Of a DNA stretch of 64,000 nt, positions 16,849-25,565 are shown piece by piece. The translations under genes were made by a program, and so were the position numbers. The stretch spans positions 434,001 to 498,000 of the forward strand of contig NZ_CAMZOF010000003.1 of the NCBI RefSeq assembly GCF_947331435.1. The letters are read 5' to 3'. The DNA is from Pelagibius sp. Alg239-R121. GTDB lineage: Bacteria; Pseudomonadota; Alphaproteobacteria; Kiloniellales; Kiloniellaceae. The notes beneath the pieces were generated by a model. It was given only the letters and a program-made list of their open reading frames with translations, did no database searches and was not told where the DNA came from. Each line of letters begins with the position of its first letter. Positions within the stretch are counted from its first letter, which is position 1.

Positions 16849-18156
16849 GTGCAAACCAACTTCTCTTTGGCTCAATTGGCCGACTCAGGCGTCGCCGAGT
16901 CGGAAAAGATCCTGCGCAACTGCGTGCATTGCGGCTTTTGCACTGCGACCTGTCCGACCTACACGCTGTTGGGAGACGAATTGGATTCACCGCGCGGACG
17001 GATCTATCTGATCAAGGACATGCTGGAAAACGATCGACCGGCATCGGCTAAGGTCGCCAAGCACATCGACCGCTGCCTCTCCTGCTTGTCCTGTATGACC
17101 ACCTGTCCGTCAGGGGTGCATTACATGCATCTCGTTGATCACGCCCGCAAGCATGTCGAGGAGACATTCCGCAGGCCCCTGGGGGAGCGGCTGTTGCGTT
17201 CCATGCTGGCGGTCACGCTTCCCTCGCCGACACTCTTCCGGCTCAGCTTGATCGGTGCGCTGATGGCACGGCCTTTTGCCGGTTTGTTGCCCGGCCGCCT
17301 CAAAGGTCTGGTTGAGGCTGCCCCGAAGACTATCCATCCGCGCAGTGCCGTCGATCAGCCGCAGGTGTTTCAGGCCGAAGGCACGCGGCGCGCGCGTGTC
17401 GCTCTGCTTTCCGGCTGTGCGCAACCGGTGCTGGATCCACAAATCAACGAAGCAACCATTCGTCTGCTGACGCGTCACGGTGTCGAGGTCGTGGTTGCGA
17501 AAGGCGCCGGTTGTTGCGGTTCTCTGACCCTGCATATGGGCCGTGAAGCCCAGGCCCTCGTCGCGGCGCGCGCGAACGTCGAGGCCTGGATGCGGGAAGT
17601 GGAAGGCGATGGCCTGGATGCGATTGTGATTAACGCGTCAGGCTGCGGCACCACGGTCAAGGACTATGGTTTCATGTTGCGGGACGACCCCGAGTGGAGC
17701 GAGGCTGCAACCAGGATTGCAGCGCTTGCGAAAGACGTCTCCGAAGTGATGCTTGATTTGGGCCTGGAGGCTCCGGCACGACAACCAAAAGCGAAGGTCG
17801 CCTACCATGCCGCCTGTTCCATGCAACATGGTCAGAAGGTCGTTGAGCAACCGAAGTCTTTGCTGAAGGCTGCGGGTTTTGAAGTCACTGCAATCGGCGA
17901 ATCTCACCTTTGTTGCGGCTGGGCCGGCACCTATAACGTCATGCAGCCGGAGATCTCGGGCAAGCTTCGGGCGCGCAAGGTGGCGAACATCGAGCGCAGC
18001 AAACCCGACGTTATTGCTGCCGGCAACCTTGGCTGCATCTCCCACATCGGTGGCGGGACGGACATTCCGATCGTTCATACGGTGCAGTTGCTGGACTGGG
18101 CGACGGGCGGTCCCCTGCCCAAAGCGCTTGAGCAGCACGAGACACGGCTTCAGTAG
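16849..18156 (+). CDS. glcF: Glycolate oxidase iron-sulfur subunit GlcF
   Basis: 435 aa from GTG 16849. Two [4Fe-4S] motifs lie near the N-terminus: CVHCGFCTATCP and CLSCLSCMTTCP. Two CCG (DUF224) domains follow: AGCCGSLTLHMG with its upstream LLSGCAQPVLDP, and HLCCGWAGTYNVMQP with its upstream AYHAACSMQHGQ. These bind the noncubane cluster that passes electrons to quinone. A 143-base gap separates it from glcE, holding another member of the intergenic palindrome family (TGAATCAGCCTC at about 16810), but the order glcDEF indicates one unit. Confidence 0.94.
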   Translation: MQTNFSLAQLADSGVAESEKILRNCVHCGFCTATCPTYTLLGDELDSPRGRIYLIKDMLENDRPASAKVAKHIDRCLSCLSCMTTCPSGVHYMHLVDHARKHVEETFRRPLGERLLRSMLAVTLPSPTLFRLSLIGALMARPFAGLLPGRLKGLVEAAPKTIHPRSAVDQPQVFQAEGTRRARVALLSGCAQPVLDPQINEATIRLLTRHGVEVVVAKGAGCCGSLTLHMGREAQALVAARANVEAWMREVEGDGLDAIVINASGCGTTVKDYGFMLRDDPEWSEAATRIAALAKDVSEVMLDLGLEAPARQPKAKVAYHAACSMQHGQKVVEQPKSLLKAAGFEVTAIGESHLCCGWAGTYNVMQPEISGKLRARKVANIERSKPDVIAAGNLGCISHIGGGTDIPIVHTVQLLDWATGGPLPKALEQHETRLQ

Positions 18157-18216
18157 ATCGCAATCGGACTTCAGGCAGGTGAACCCGGAGCAGCCGTCAG
18201 CTTTGGGTCCGAACCT

Positions 18217-19302
18217 TCAGCCTTCGCTCAGTCCGCGGAATGCCATTTTCTGGGTCTCCACGGCGCGCGCCCAGATCGCAGACTTCCAGTCGTCGGCGTC
18301 CTGATAAAAAGCGTCACGGATCTGCTGCTTGATTTCACGACCTTTTTTCGACATCGGATCGCCGTGGAGGTGCAGCCAGTTGTCTGCTCTGAGCGCGAGG
18401 TTGACCTCTGGCGAAGACTGCGTGCCGTACTCCAACGCAACGACAGTGAGATCGGCGCCCGGTAGGCATTTTTCCATACCGAAGACATTGACCCCATGGA
18501 GTTCGACGGACGATGAAGTGCCGAGTAAAGGCGACGTGACGTCCTCGTCGTACCAGTCCATCGCACGCTTCAGATCATTGCTTTCAGGACTGTGACAACA
18601 GATTCTCTCGCCATGCCCGCGTGGCCCCAGCCCGGTGTGGTAGTCGATGACGGCGACCTGTTTGGCGCCCGACAGCTTGCCGCTTAGGACTTCCATAAGG
18701 ATGTTCTGAGACCAGGCAACACTATTGCCGCCGAAGAACAGTCCATCGGCATGGCTGTACTGGCCGCCGGAGATCGCAGACTGCAGGGCCTTTTCGCCAT
18801 GACTGTCCGCATAGGCGCGCAGGGTCTTGTGGGTGTCGGCGATTGTTGCATCGTCCCAGCTGGTCGGACAAATGACCTCCGCCAGCTCGTCGTAGGCTGA
18901 ATTCTCCGGATAAGGGCCGCTGTGGTCGACGAAATTGCGATTGAGGTCGATGTTGTCTTCCGTCACCCGCCGCAGCCAGGCGAAGCCATGGGGGTTGATC
19001 GCGTGAATTTGCAGCAAGGCGATGCCATCGGGCCGTTCCTGATAGAGGCCGCTGTCGAGCCAGCCGATCTGGACGCCGGATCCGCAGAAGCCCTCCGCAC
19101 CGTGTGTTGCCGAGATCGTCACCAGAACCCGTTCGGCGTCGGGTTCGCCATGCCAGGCAACGTCGGTGGTCAGGACCTCTCCGTCAGGCCCGGCGCTGGG
19201 ACATTGGTAGGAACTCATGGCGGCGCCAGCCTGTTTACTGGCGTCGATAAAGCGCTTTCGCGCCTGCCCGTAGTCCTTCGAAAAGTATTCGCTGACGCTC
19301 AT
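18217..19302 (-). CDS. DUF2817 M14-like metallopeptidase
   Basis: 361 aa. The zinc-site pattern of M14-like carboxypeptidases is present: TISATHGAEGFCGSG (His and Glu ligands), later QVAVIDYHTGLGPRGHGE, and a potential catalytic Glu in LTVVALEYGTQSS. The asparagine/arginine substrate-binding motif is INPHGFAWLRRVTEDNIDLNRNF. It has no signal peptide, so it probably trims cytoplasmic peptides or amides. The specific substrate of DUF2817 proteins is not known to me. It converges on glcF. Confidence 0.85.
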   Translation of the reverse strand: MSVSEYFSKDYGQARKRFIDASKQAGAAMSSYQCPSAGPDGEVLTTDVAWHGEPDAERVLVTISATHGAEGFCGSGVQIGWLDSGLYQERPDGIALLQIHAINPHGFAWLRRVTEDNIDLNRNFVDHSGPYPENSAYDELAEVICPTSWDDATIADTHKTLRAYADSHGEKALQSAISGGQYSHADGLFFGGNSVAWSQNILMEVLSGKLSGAKQVAVIDYHTGLGPRGHGERICCHSPESNDLKRAMDWYDEDVTSPLLGTSSSVELHGVNVFGMEKCLPGADLTVVALEYGTQSSPEVNLALRADNWLHLHGDPMSKKGREIKQQIRDAFYQDADDWKSAIWARAVETQKMAFRGLSEG

Positions 19303-19364
19303 TTGCCCCGGCCCTCATGCATTTGTGATCGCTGAATATCGTGTAAAGCTTTGGCTTCCCCGCC

Positions 19365-19952
19365 ATGTCAGTCATAATTAGCAGCGTGAAAACATTATCG
19401 GCAATAGCGATTCTTCGAATATTTCTTCCCCTAATGGTTTTATTGGGCGGCCCTGTGCTGGCCGATCAGAACGATTCACGCCTCGACGACCTTTTTACGA
19501 AGCTGAAGAACGTCGAGTCGTTCAGCGATGCAAAGGGCGTCGAATTCGTCATCTGGAACATCTGGGTGCAGTCGGGGGACGATGCCATTGACCTGCTGAT
19601 GCGCGATGGCGTGGATTCCATGGGGCGCCGGGACTATCGGCGGGCTTTGCGGTCCTTCGATCAGATCGTGACGATCGCGCCTGAATTCGCCGAAGGCTGG
19701 AACAAGCGGGCGACGCTGTTTTATCTCATGGGTGAATTCGATCGGTCTCTGGCGGACATCGCGCAGACCCTGGCCCTGGAACCCCGGCATTTCGGTGCGC
19801 TCGCCGGCCGAGGATTGGTTTACGTCGAATTGGAAAACGACGCGCTTGCGCTGAAAGCCTTCGAAGACGCACTCATTATCAATCCTTACCTGCCGGCCGC
19901 GCGCCAGAACGCCGAAGTGCTCCGAAAGCGCCTCAAAGACCGCGCCATCTGA
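19365..19952 (+). CDS. Exported tetratricopeptide-repeat protein
   Basis: 195 aa. The hydrophobic N-terminus (AIAILRIFLPLMVLLGGPVLADQ) is a signal peptide. About three TPR units follow (residues ~85-185): GRRDYRRALRSFDQIVTIAP, FYLMGEFDRSLADIAQTLALEP and VYVELENDALALKAFEDALIINP. TPR proteins act as protein-binding scaffolds; the location is periplasmic. This short one-protein type is common in alphaproteobacteria, partner unknown. Confidence 0.85.
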   Translation: MSVIISSVKTLSAIAILRIFLPLMVLLGGPVLADQNDSRLDDLFTKLKNVESFSDAKGVEFVIWNIWVQSGDDAIDLLMRDGVDSMGRRDYRRALRSFDQIVTIAPEFAEGWNKRATLFYLMGEFDRSLADIAQTLALEPRHFGALAGRGLVYVELENDALALKAFEDALIINPYLPAARQNAEVLRKRLKDRAI

Positions 19953-20136
19953 CGTCGGCGGCCGGTCGGCTTTAAATCAATGCAACGGGTAGATCCGAAG
20001 GCCAGGTCACTGGAACGGCCTGACCTCAAGGACATGGCTGCTATGCGGCGGCGAAGCTATGCGCTTGGCGGGCCGCGCGATAAGATCGCCGCCGTCCACA
20101 GCCTGCCGCATTGATCGCGGCTTTTCGGGAGAGTTG

Positions 20137-21033
20137 ATGCCAAAGGAAACGCGTTCGGGTGCCGCCTATGCCCTTGGTGCCTTTTTTCTGTGGGGCATCA
20201 GTCCGCTTTATTTCAAGGCTGTCGACGAGATTCCGATCTTCGAGGTTCTGGCCCATCGTGTGCTCTGGTCCGTGATTTTCCTGTTTCTGCTGCTGACGGT
20301 CAGCCGGCGCTGGGCGGCGCTGCGGCAGGCACTCTGCGAGCCGCGGACGCTCTACATGCTGATGCTCAGCACGCTCGTCGTCTCGGTAAACTGGTTTTTC
20401 TTCATTTGGGCGATTACGACGGACCGGGTCTTGGAATCCAGCCTGGGCTATTACATCAATCCCCTGGTGAACGTTTTGCTCGGCACGCTCTTCCTGCGCG
20501 AGCGCCTGACGAAGTGGCAGATTGTTGCTGTCGGGCTGGCCGCCGTTGGCGTTCTGAATCTGGCGGTTCAAGTGGGCACGATGCCGTGGGTGTCACTGCT
20601 GCTCGCGTCGACCTTCGGCATTTACGGTTTGATCAGAAAGACCATCAAGGTCGAATCTGTCGACGGCCTCTTTGTCGAAACGTCAATGGTCCTGCCGATC
20701 GCGTTGGGTTATCTGGCCTATCAGGCGATCAACGGGCAGGGGGCGATCGGCGCGATCGACCTCCGGACCGACCTGTTGTTGATCGCGGCGGGTCTCGTGA
20801 CCGCCATCCCGCTCATCTGGTTCACCTGCGGCGCGCGCCGGCTGAACTACTCGACCGTCGGGCTGTTTCAATATCTGGCGCCGACCTGCCAGTTTTTTCT
20901 GGCCGTGCTGGTGTTCGGCGAAGCCTTCACCTGGGCGCATCTCGTCACCTTCAGCTGTATCTGGACGGCACTCGCCATCTACTCCGCGCAGTCCTGGCTG
21001 ATCGCACGGCGCCGGGCGTCCGTATTGGCGTAG
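20137..21033 (+). CDS. rarD: RarD/EamA-family transporter
   Basis: 298 aa from ATG 20137, preceded by GGGAGAG. It has ten predicted membrane helices in two EamA repeats. RarD signatures: GAAYALGAFFLWGISPLYFKA, EVLAHRVLWSVIFL, VSVNWFFFIWAITTDRVLESSLGYYINPL, NVLLGTLFLRERLTKWQ and YLAPTCQFFLAVLVFGEAFTWAH. This is a drug/metabolite-transporter superfamily inner-membrane carrier; the substrate is not known. The frame is open upstream but non-coding in character. Confidence 0.9.
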   Translation: MPKETRSGAAYALGAFFLWGISPLYFKAVDEIPIFEVLAHRVLWSVIFLFLLLTVSRRWAALRQALCEPRTLYMLMLSTLVVSVNWFFFIWAITTDRVLESSLGYYINPLVNVLLGTLFLRERLTKWQIVAVGLAAVGVLNLAVQVGTMPWVSLLLASTFGIYGLIRKTIKVESVDGLFVETSMVLPIALGYLAYQAINGQGAIGAIDLRTDLLLIAAGLVTAIPLIWFTCGARRLNYSTVGLFQYLAPTCQFFLAVLVFGEAFTWAHLVTFSCIWTALAIYSAQSWLIARRRASVLA

Positions 21034-21059
21034 AACGAGGGCCTGCAGGGCGCTGGTGC

Positions 21060-21932
21060 TTAAGCTTGTTGTGCGGAGCCACCGGCTTGTTCGCGATTGG
21101 CAACGGTGTCGGCATAGCCGCTGACAGGCAGATGCCGGTCGCTCTCCACCAGAGCGTCAAAGCGAAGAGCGTTTGGATGCACGCCGTCCGGTGTCGTTGA
21201 ATCCCTGCGGCTGTGGAAGAGATGCAGCACCGGTGAAGTGTGATCGCCGTCCTTGCGGTGTACGCCCGAGCGGATCAGGCGCAGGACGAAGTCGGAGTCT
21301 TCCAGACCGTGTCCGTGATAGCTGATATCGAAGCCATCTGCCGCGATGAAGTCCTTGCGCCAGACTCCCAGGTTGCAGGTTTGAACCTTTTCCCACGCCT
21401 CCGGACGCCGTTTCCGTTTCTGATCGGAAAACGGCAGGCGAAGGAATTGGAAGGGCCGGTTGCTTCGCGCCGTCAATGCGAGGAGGAACCAGAGGGTTTT
21501 CGGCCAGCGGTAAATTTGCAGGGATTTGCGAAAGATATGCCCCGTCATGCTTTGCCGGATGTAGCAACGCCTCCCAGCAACAAACCACCCCTCTTCAGCC
21601 AGCTCTTGATGACTCGTGACGAAGTCGGGGAAAAGGCAGCAATCACCGTCAATGAAGACCAGGTACTTGCCTTCGGCAAGATCCGCGGCTCCATTCCGGC
21701 TTCGGCTCGGGCGGTAGCCTTTGTCTTCCTGCCAGAAATGCTTGACGGTCAGACCGCTTTTCTCCCGAAAGCGGTCGATGACATCGCGTGTTTCCTGTCT
21801 GGATCCATCGTCTGCGATAACGATCTCGAAATCACCACTGCTTTGCAAGCGCAGTGATTCGAGCACCATCGAGAGCGCTTCAGGCCAGTTATAGGTCGTA
21901 ACGATAACCGTAACCGCTGGTGCTTGCGTAAT
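21060..21932 (-). CDS. Family 2 glycosyltransferase, apparent ATT start
   Basis: GT-A fold: VTVIVTTYNWPEALSMVLES, FEIVIADDGS, the DxD-like FIDGDCCLFPDF and a second domain with GFDISYHGHGLEDSDFVLRLIRSG. The family's first strand (VTVIVTTYNWP) lies before the first ATG, at 21869. The only start-like codon that includes it is ATT 21932, with GAGGG 8 bases upstream; an in-frame TAA lies just beyond. It therefore either uses a rare ATT start (290 aa) or is translated from 21869 (269 aa) without its first strand. It likely adds a sugar to a surface glycan. Confidence 0.8.
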   Translation of the reverse strand: MTQAPAVTVIVTTYNWPEALSMVLESLRLQSSGDFEIVIADDGSRQETRDVIDRFREKSGLTVKHFWQEDKGYRPSRSRNGAADLAEGKYLVFIDGDCCLFPDFVTSHQELAEEGWFVAGRRCYIRQSMTGHIFRKSLQIYRWPKTLWFLLALTARSNRPFQFLRLPFSDQKRKRRPEAWEKVQTCNLGVWRKDFIAADGFDISYHGHGLEDSDFVLRLIRSGVHRKDGDHTSPVLHLFHSRRDSTTPDGVHPNALRFDALVESDRHLPVSGYADTVANREQAGGSAQQA

Positions 21933-22036
21933 TGCTCTAGCCCTCGCGAAATTTGGCCGTTAACGGCCGAGTGTGACGAGAGGTCAATTACCTGAAGGTG
22001 CCGACAACTGCAATCATGATCGCTGACCGGCCGTTT

Positions 22037-23452
22037 TTACCCGACCCAGGCAATGCGCAGAACGTTGGTTGCGCCCGGTGTCCCAAAGGGAACGCCGGCG
22101 GTGATCACCAGCTTGTTCCCGGTGACTGCGAATTCCTCGTTCACGGCAATCCGGCAGGCCTTTTCGACCATTTCCTGAAAGCTGTGCACATCAGAGGTGT
22201 GAACGCAGTGTGCTCCCCAGGTAACGGCCAGCCGCCGGGCGGTATGAACATTCTCGGTCAAAACCAGGATCGGCACATCGGGCCGTTCCCGGGCCGCACG
22301 TTTAGCCGTCGAGCCCGATGTCGTGTAGCTGACGATTGCGGCCGCCGAGATGGTGTTGGCGACCTGGGCGGCCGCGACCGAGATTGCATCCGGGGCGGTT
22401 GCCTCGGGTTCCGGAGTCAGGGCGTGGATCACCTTTTTATAGGACGGGTCAGCTTCGGTGCGCTCGATAATCCGTGCCATCATTCCCACGGCTTCCAGCG
22501 GGTAATCGCCGGCTGCAGATTCAGCCGAAAGCATGACGGCGTCTGCGCCGTCATAAACCGCGGTCGCCACGTCGGAGGCTTCGGCGCGCGTGGGTGCTGG
22601 GGCGTGCACCATTGAATCGAGCATCTGCGTTGCGACCACCACCGGCTTGCCGGCGAGCCGGCAGGTCTGGATGATCTGTTTTTGACGGCTGGGCACTTCC
22701 TCGGGCGGCATTTCAACGCCCAGGTCGCCACGGGCCACCATAATCGCGTCAGACAGCTCAACCAGTTCCGACAGGGCCGCAACGGCAGCCGGTTTTTCGA
22801 TCTTTGACATGATCGCTGCGCGCCCGGCGATCAAACGGCGTGCTTCGGCGACATCTTCCGGGCGCTGGACGAATGACAGGCCGACATAGTCCACACCAAG
22901 ATCCAGTCCGAAGCGCAGATCCTTGCGGTCTTTTTCCGTGAGCGGGGATATCGGCAGGATGACGCCCGGCACATTGACGCCCTTGCGATCCGAAAGAGGA
23001 CCGCCGGTCTCCACGATCGTTTCCGCAAAATCTTTGCCGCAGGCCGTGACGCGCAGCCTCAGCTTGCCGTCATCCAGCAACAGATCCGTGTCCGGCTCAA
23101 GAGCGGCAAAAACCTCGGGATGGGGAAGAGGAGCGCGCTTGGAATCACCAGGTTCGTCGACGAGATCCAGACGGAACTGTGCACCTTTTTCCAGCGTGGC
23201 GGTGCCGCCGGTCATTTTGCCGACCCGCAGTTTGGGCCCCTGCAGGTCCATCAGAATCCCGATCGGTCGGTCGGTGTCCTGCTCCAGATCGCGGATGATT
23301 TTTACGTTGCGCCGATGGTCTTCGTGCGAACCATGACTGAAATTTAAACGGAAAACATCCGCGCCTGCCTCGAACAGGGCACGGATCATCTCGGGGCTTG
23401 AACTGCTTGGTCCAAGCGTCGCAAGAATCTTGGCTTTTCTCTGACGTCTCAT
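22037..23452 (-). CDS. pyk: Pyruvate kinase
   Basis: 471 aa from ATG 23452; a TTG 27 bases upstream is the alternative. Motifs: KILATLGPSSSSPEMI, AGADVFRLNFSHG, PIGILMDLQGPKLRVG, ISPLTEKDRKDLRFGL, IMSKIEKPAAV and the MVARGDLGVEMPPEEVP signature. VVATQMLDSMVHAPAPTRAEASDVATAVYDGADAVMLSAESAAG follows in segments. It catalyses PEP + ADP to pyruvate + ATP. The C-terminal domain (SYTTSGSTAKRAARERPDVPI) is complete. It lies downstream of a GntR/FCD regulator on the same strand. Confidence 0.95.
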   Translation of the reverse strand: MRRQRKAKILATLGPSSSSPEMIRALFEAGADVFRLNFSHGSHEDHRRNVKIIRDLEQDTDRPIGILMDLQGPKLRVGKMTGGTATLEKGAQFRLDLVDEPGDSKRAPLPHPEVFAALEPDTDLLLDDGKLRLRVTACGKDFAETIVETGGPLSDRKGVNVPGVILPISPLTEKDRKDLRFGLDLGVDYVGLSFVQRPEDVAEARRLIAGRAAIMSKIEKPAAVAALSELVELSDAIMVARGDLGVEMPPEEVPSRQKQIIQTCRLAGKPVVVATQMLDSMVHAPAPTRAEASDVATAVYDGADAVMLSAESAAGDYPLEAVGMMARIIERTEADPSYKKVIHALTPEPEATAPDAISVAAAQVANTISAAAIVSYTTSGSTAKRAARERPDVPILVLTENVHTARRLAVTWGAHCVHTSDVHSFQEMVEKACRIAVNEEFAVTGNKLVITAGVPFGTPGATNVLRIAWVG

Positions 23453-23630
23453 GTCGGGGAGAATAACTTTATTTCGCAAATACTAAAGTTAAATATAGAT
23501 TATTGCGCCGTGATTCTGGGCAAATTTTCCCATACGAAGGGTGAAACCCTCACTGAGTCGTTTTGAACACCGCGTGGTTTCCGGACGCAGGGATCACTAT
23601 CGGCGGTGGTTTGTCGGAACTTCGAAGGCT

Positions 23631-24398
23631 TCAATTTTCCAGGAAGGCTTCTTCGGCTTCTTCCGATTCAGCATAGGCGGCCAAAGCTCTTTTCACATGC
23701 GCCGTCATGGCTTGTGCCGCAAGTTCGCCGTTCTTGTCACGGATGGCTTCGTAGATCTTGCGATGCTGCTGCAGGAACAGTCTGTCGTCGGCGCGCGTCG
23801 CCAGCAGTTTGTAGCGATGGTAATCGAGGTTTTCCCGCAGGATGTCTCCCATGCCGCTCATCAGGTGCATATAGATGACACTGTCGGCCGCCTTGGCGAC
23901 CGCCATATGAAAGGCGACGTCGTCTTCGGCTTTGAACTCCTCGGGCCGGTCCGGGTCGGTCATAACGTCAAGTGCATGCTTGATTTCTGTGACCTGTTCG
24001 TCTGTGGCATTTTCGGCGGCCTGCCGTGCGGCCCAGGCTTCGATCGCAACGCGAATCTGCGCAAAATCCCGAAGGTTTTTGCGATTCTCGCGAACCAGAA
24101 CCGCAAGTGCAGAATCTTGATCGTCGGTTGCCGCAATCACCCGGGTGCCGCCGCCCTGTACGGCGGTGACGAAGCCCTTACCCTTAAGTTGCTGGAGCGC
24201 GGCGCGCACAGAAACGCGGCTGACGTTCATCATCTCGGCCAGCTGCCGTTCACCGGGAAGCCGCTCGCCGGGCAAGAGTTTACCTGTCGCGATCAGCTTC
24301 ATCAGCTCTTGGGCAACCCTGTCCGCGACCCGCTCGCGCGGTATCTCTTGAAACCGCGCGTCGTAATCCGGTTGGCTGCTCTGATCTGTATTTTGCAC
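23631..24398 (-). CDS. GntR-family regulator with FCD domain
   Basis: 255 aa from GTG 24398, with AGGAAG upstream. The N-terminal winged helix (residues ~18-90) has GERLPGERQLAEMMNVSRVSVRAALQQLKGKG. The C-terminal FCD all-helical domain has metal-binding residues in DVAFHMAVAKA and FLQQHRKIYEAI. FadR-subfamily regulators respond to carboxylates such as lactate, glycolate or pyruvate. An LldR/PdhR-like role controlling pyruvate kinase or glc genes is an inference only. TGGT-GG-ACCG at about 24445 in its upstream region resembles a FadR-type operator. Confidence 0.88.
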   Translation of the reverse strand: MQNTDQSSQPDYDARFQEIPRERVADRVAQELMKLIATGKLLPGERLPGERQLAEMMNVSRVSVRAALQQLKGKGFVTAVQGGGTRVIAATDDQDSALAVLVRENRKNLRDFAQIRVAIEAWAARQAAENATDEQVTEIKHALDVMTDPDRPEEFKAEDDVAFHMAVAKAADSVIYMHLMSGMGDILRENLDYHRYKLLATRADDRLFLQQHRKIYEAIRDKNGELAAQAMTAHVKRALAAYAESEEAEEAFLEN

Positions 24399-24698
24399 GG
24401 ACTTACTTCCTGTATTGCCGCCGAGGGCCCGGTATCAATAATCTGGTGGACCGAGGCATGTTTATGAGTGGAGTTACCTAAAAGGTCAAGCAGGGCTCGA
24501 CGGCACCACCCCCATCGGATTAGCTTGTAATCTGTGTTCCTTCTCCGTCAAATCAATCTGTTTCGGACAAGGTGGCGTTGAATTCTCGCAACTCTGGCCG
24601 CTGAGGTTTGAGAGAATTACAAGGATCTGAAGAGTGCTGGTGGAGAGCGGCGCTTCGGATGGCGAGATGTATGGCTCTCGAGGGTTTCGCAAAGCGTG
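24399..24698. promoter_or_regulatory. Divergent intergenic region, possible FCD-regulator operator
   Basis: About 300 bases between the FCD regulator and the N-formylglutamate amidohydrolase. CTGGTGGACCGAG (24443-24455) fits the TGGT-ACCA half-site style of FadR-type regulators and lies 45 bases before the regulator start, so autoregulation is possible. I see no gene or RNA element in the rest. Confidence 0.3.
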
Positions 24699-25514
24699 AT
24701 GGACTGTCAAATGCAAAGGGAGGGACCGGAGGCCGGATTGCTGGCAGGTGACGAACCTGCTCCGGTCGAGTTCGTAAATTCGCACGGGACCGCGCCCGTG
24801 GTCTTGGTGTGCGATCACGCCAGCCGGTTCATTCCGAGGGCTTTGGATAGCCTGGGCCTGGATGAAATCGAATTGGCCCGTCACATCGCCTGGGATATCG
24901 GTGCCGCTGAGGTCACTCGGCATCTGGCGCGTCTGCTTGATGCACCTGCCGTGATCAGTCACTTTTCGCGTTTGGTGGTCGACCCCAATCGAAAGCCCGA
25001 TAGTACGGCTTCGATTCCGGAGGAAAGCGATGGTATTGCGGTGCCGGGCAACAAAAGGCTTTTGTCCGCCGACCGGACGGCTCGCCTCGATAGTTTTTTC
25101 CATCCTTATCAGAACGCCATTGCAGATACGCTGGCCGAACGCCGCAAAACATGCGGGATGAACCCGGTTCTACTCTCGATCCATAGCTTCACGCCTGTGA
25201 TGGAAGGTGTGGAACGACCATGGAAACTCGGTATTTTATGGAGCTATGATCCGCGTTTGGCTCAGCCATTGATCGATCGGCTGCGGGCGGCGGGGATAAC
25301 CGTGGGTGACAATGAACCCTATTCCGGCCGAGAGGGTTTTGGTTACACGACCGAAGTGCATGGCGATGCACAGGGCGTCGCCAATGCATTGATCGAGATC
25401 CGGCAGGATTTGATAGATACGCATCACGGTGCGCGGGAGTGGGCCGGTTTGCTTGGGCGGGTGTTGAAGGAAGCTCTGAAAAGCCCAGAGCTTTATAAAG
25501 AGTTAGAGCGCTAA
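24699..25514 (+). CDS. N-formylglutamate amidohydrolase (copy 2)
   Basis: 271 aa (ATG 24699; GTG 24696 and ATG 24711 are alternatives). Motifs: APVVLVCDHASRFIPRAL (the metal-binding H replaces the SPHSG of copy 1), RHIAWDIGAAEVTRHLA, SHFSRLVVDPNRKPDS, LLSIHSFTPVMEG and VGDNEPYSGREGFGYTTEVHG. It ends in ALIEIRQDLI. This is the second subgroup of the family, often next to a YbdK-type ligase, as here (51 bases downstream). It probably hydrolyses an N-acyl or amide bond of a glutamate derivative in the cytoplasm. Confidence 0.86.
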   Translation: MDCQMQREGPEAGLLAGDEPAPVEFVNSHGTAPVVLVCDHASRFIPRALDSLGLDEIELARHIAWDIGAAEVTRHLARLLDAPAVISHFSRLVVDPNRKPDSTASIPEESDGIAVPGNKRLLSADRTARLDSFFHPYQNAIADTLAERRKTCGMNPVLLSIHSFTPVMEGVERPWKLGILWSYDPRLAQPLIDRLRAAGITVGDNEPYSGREGFGYTTEVHGDAQGVANALIEIRQDLIDTHHGAREWAGLLGRVLKEALKSPELYKELER

Positions 25515-25565
25515 CGAACCCAGATTCATAGAAAAGCCGAAACTCTAAATAGAGAGTGCAGTGAT

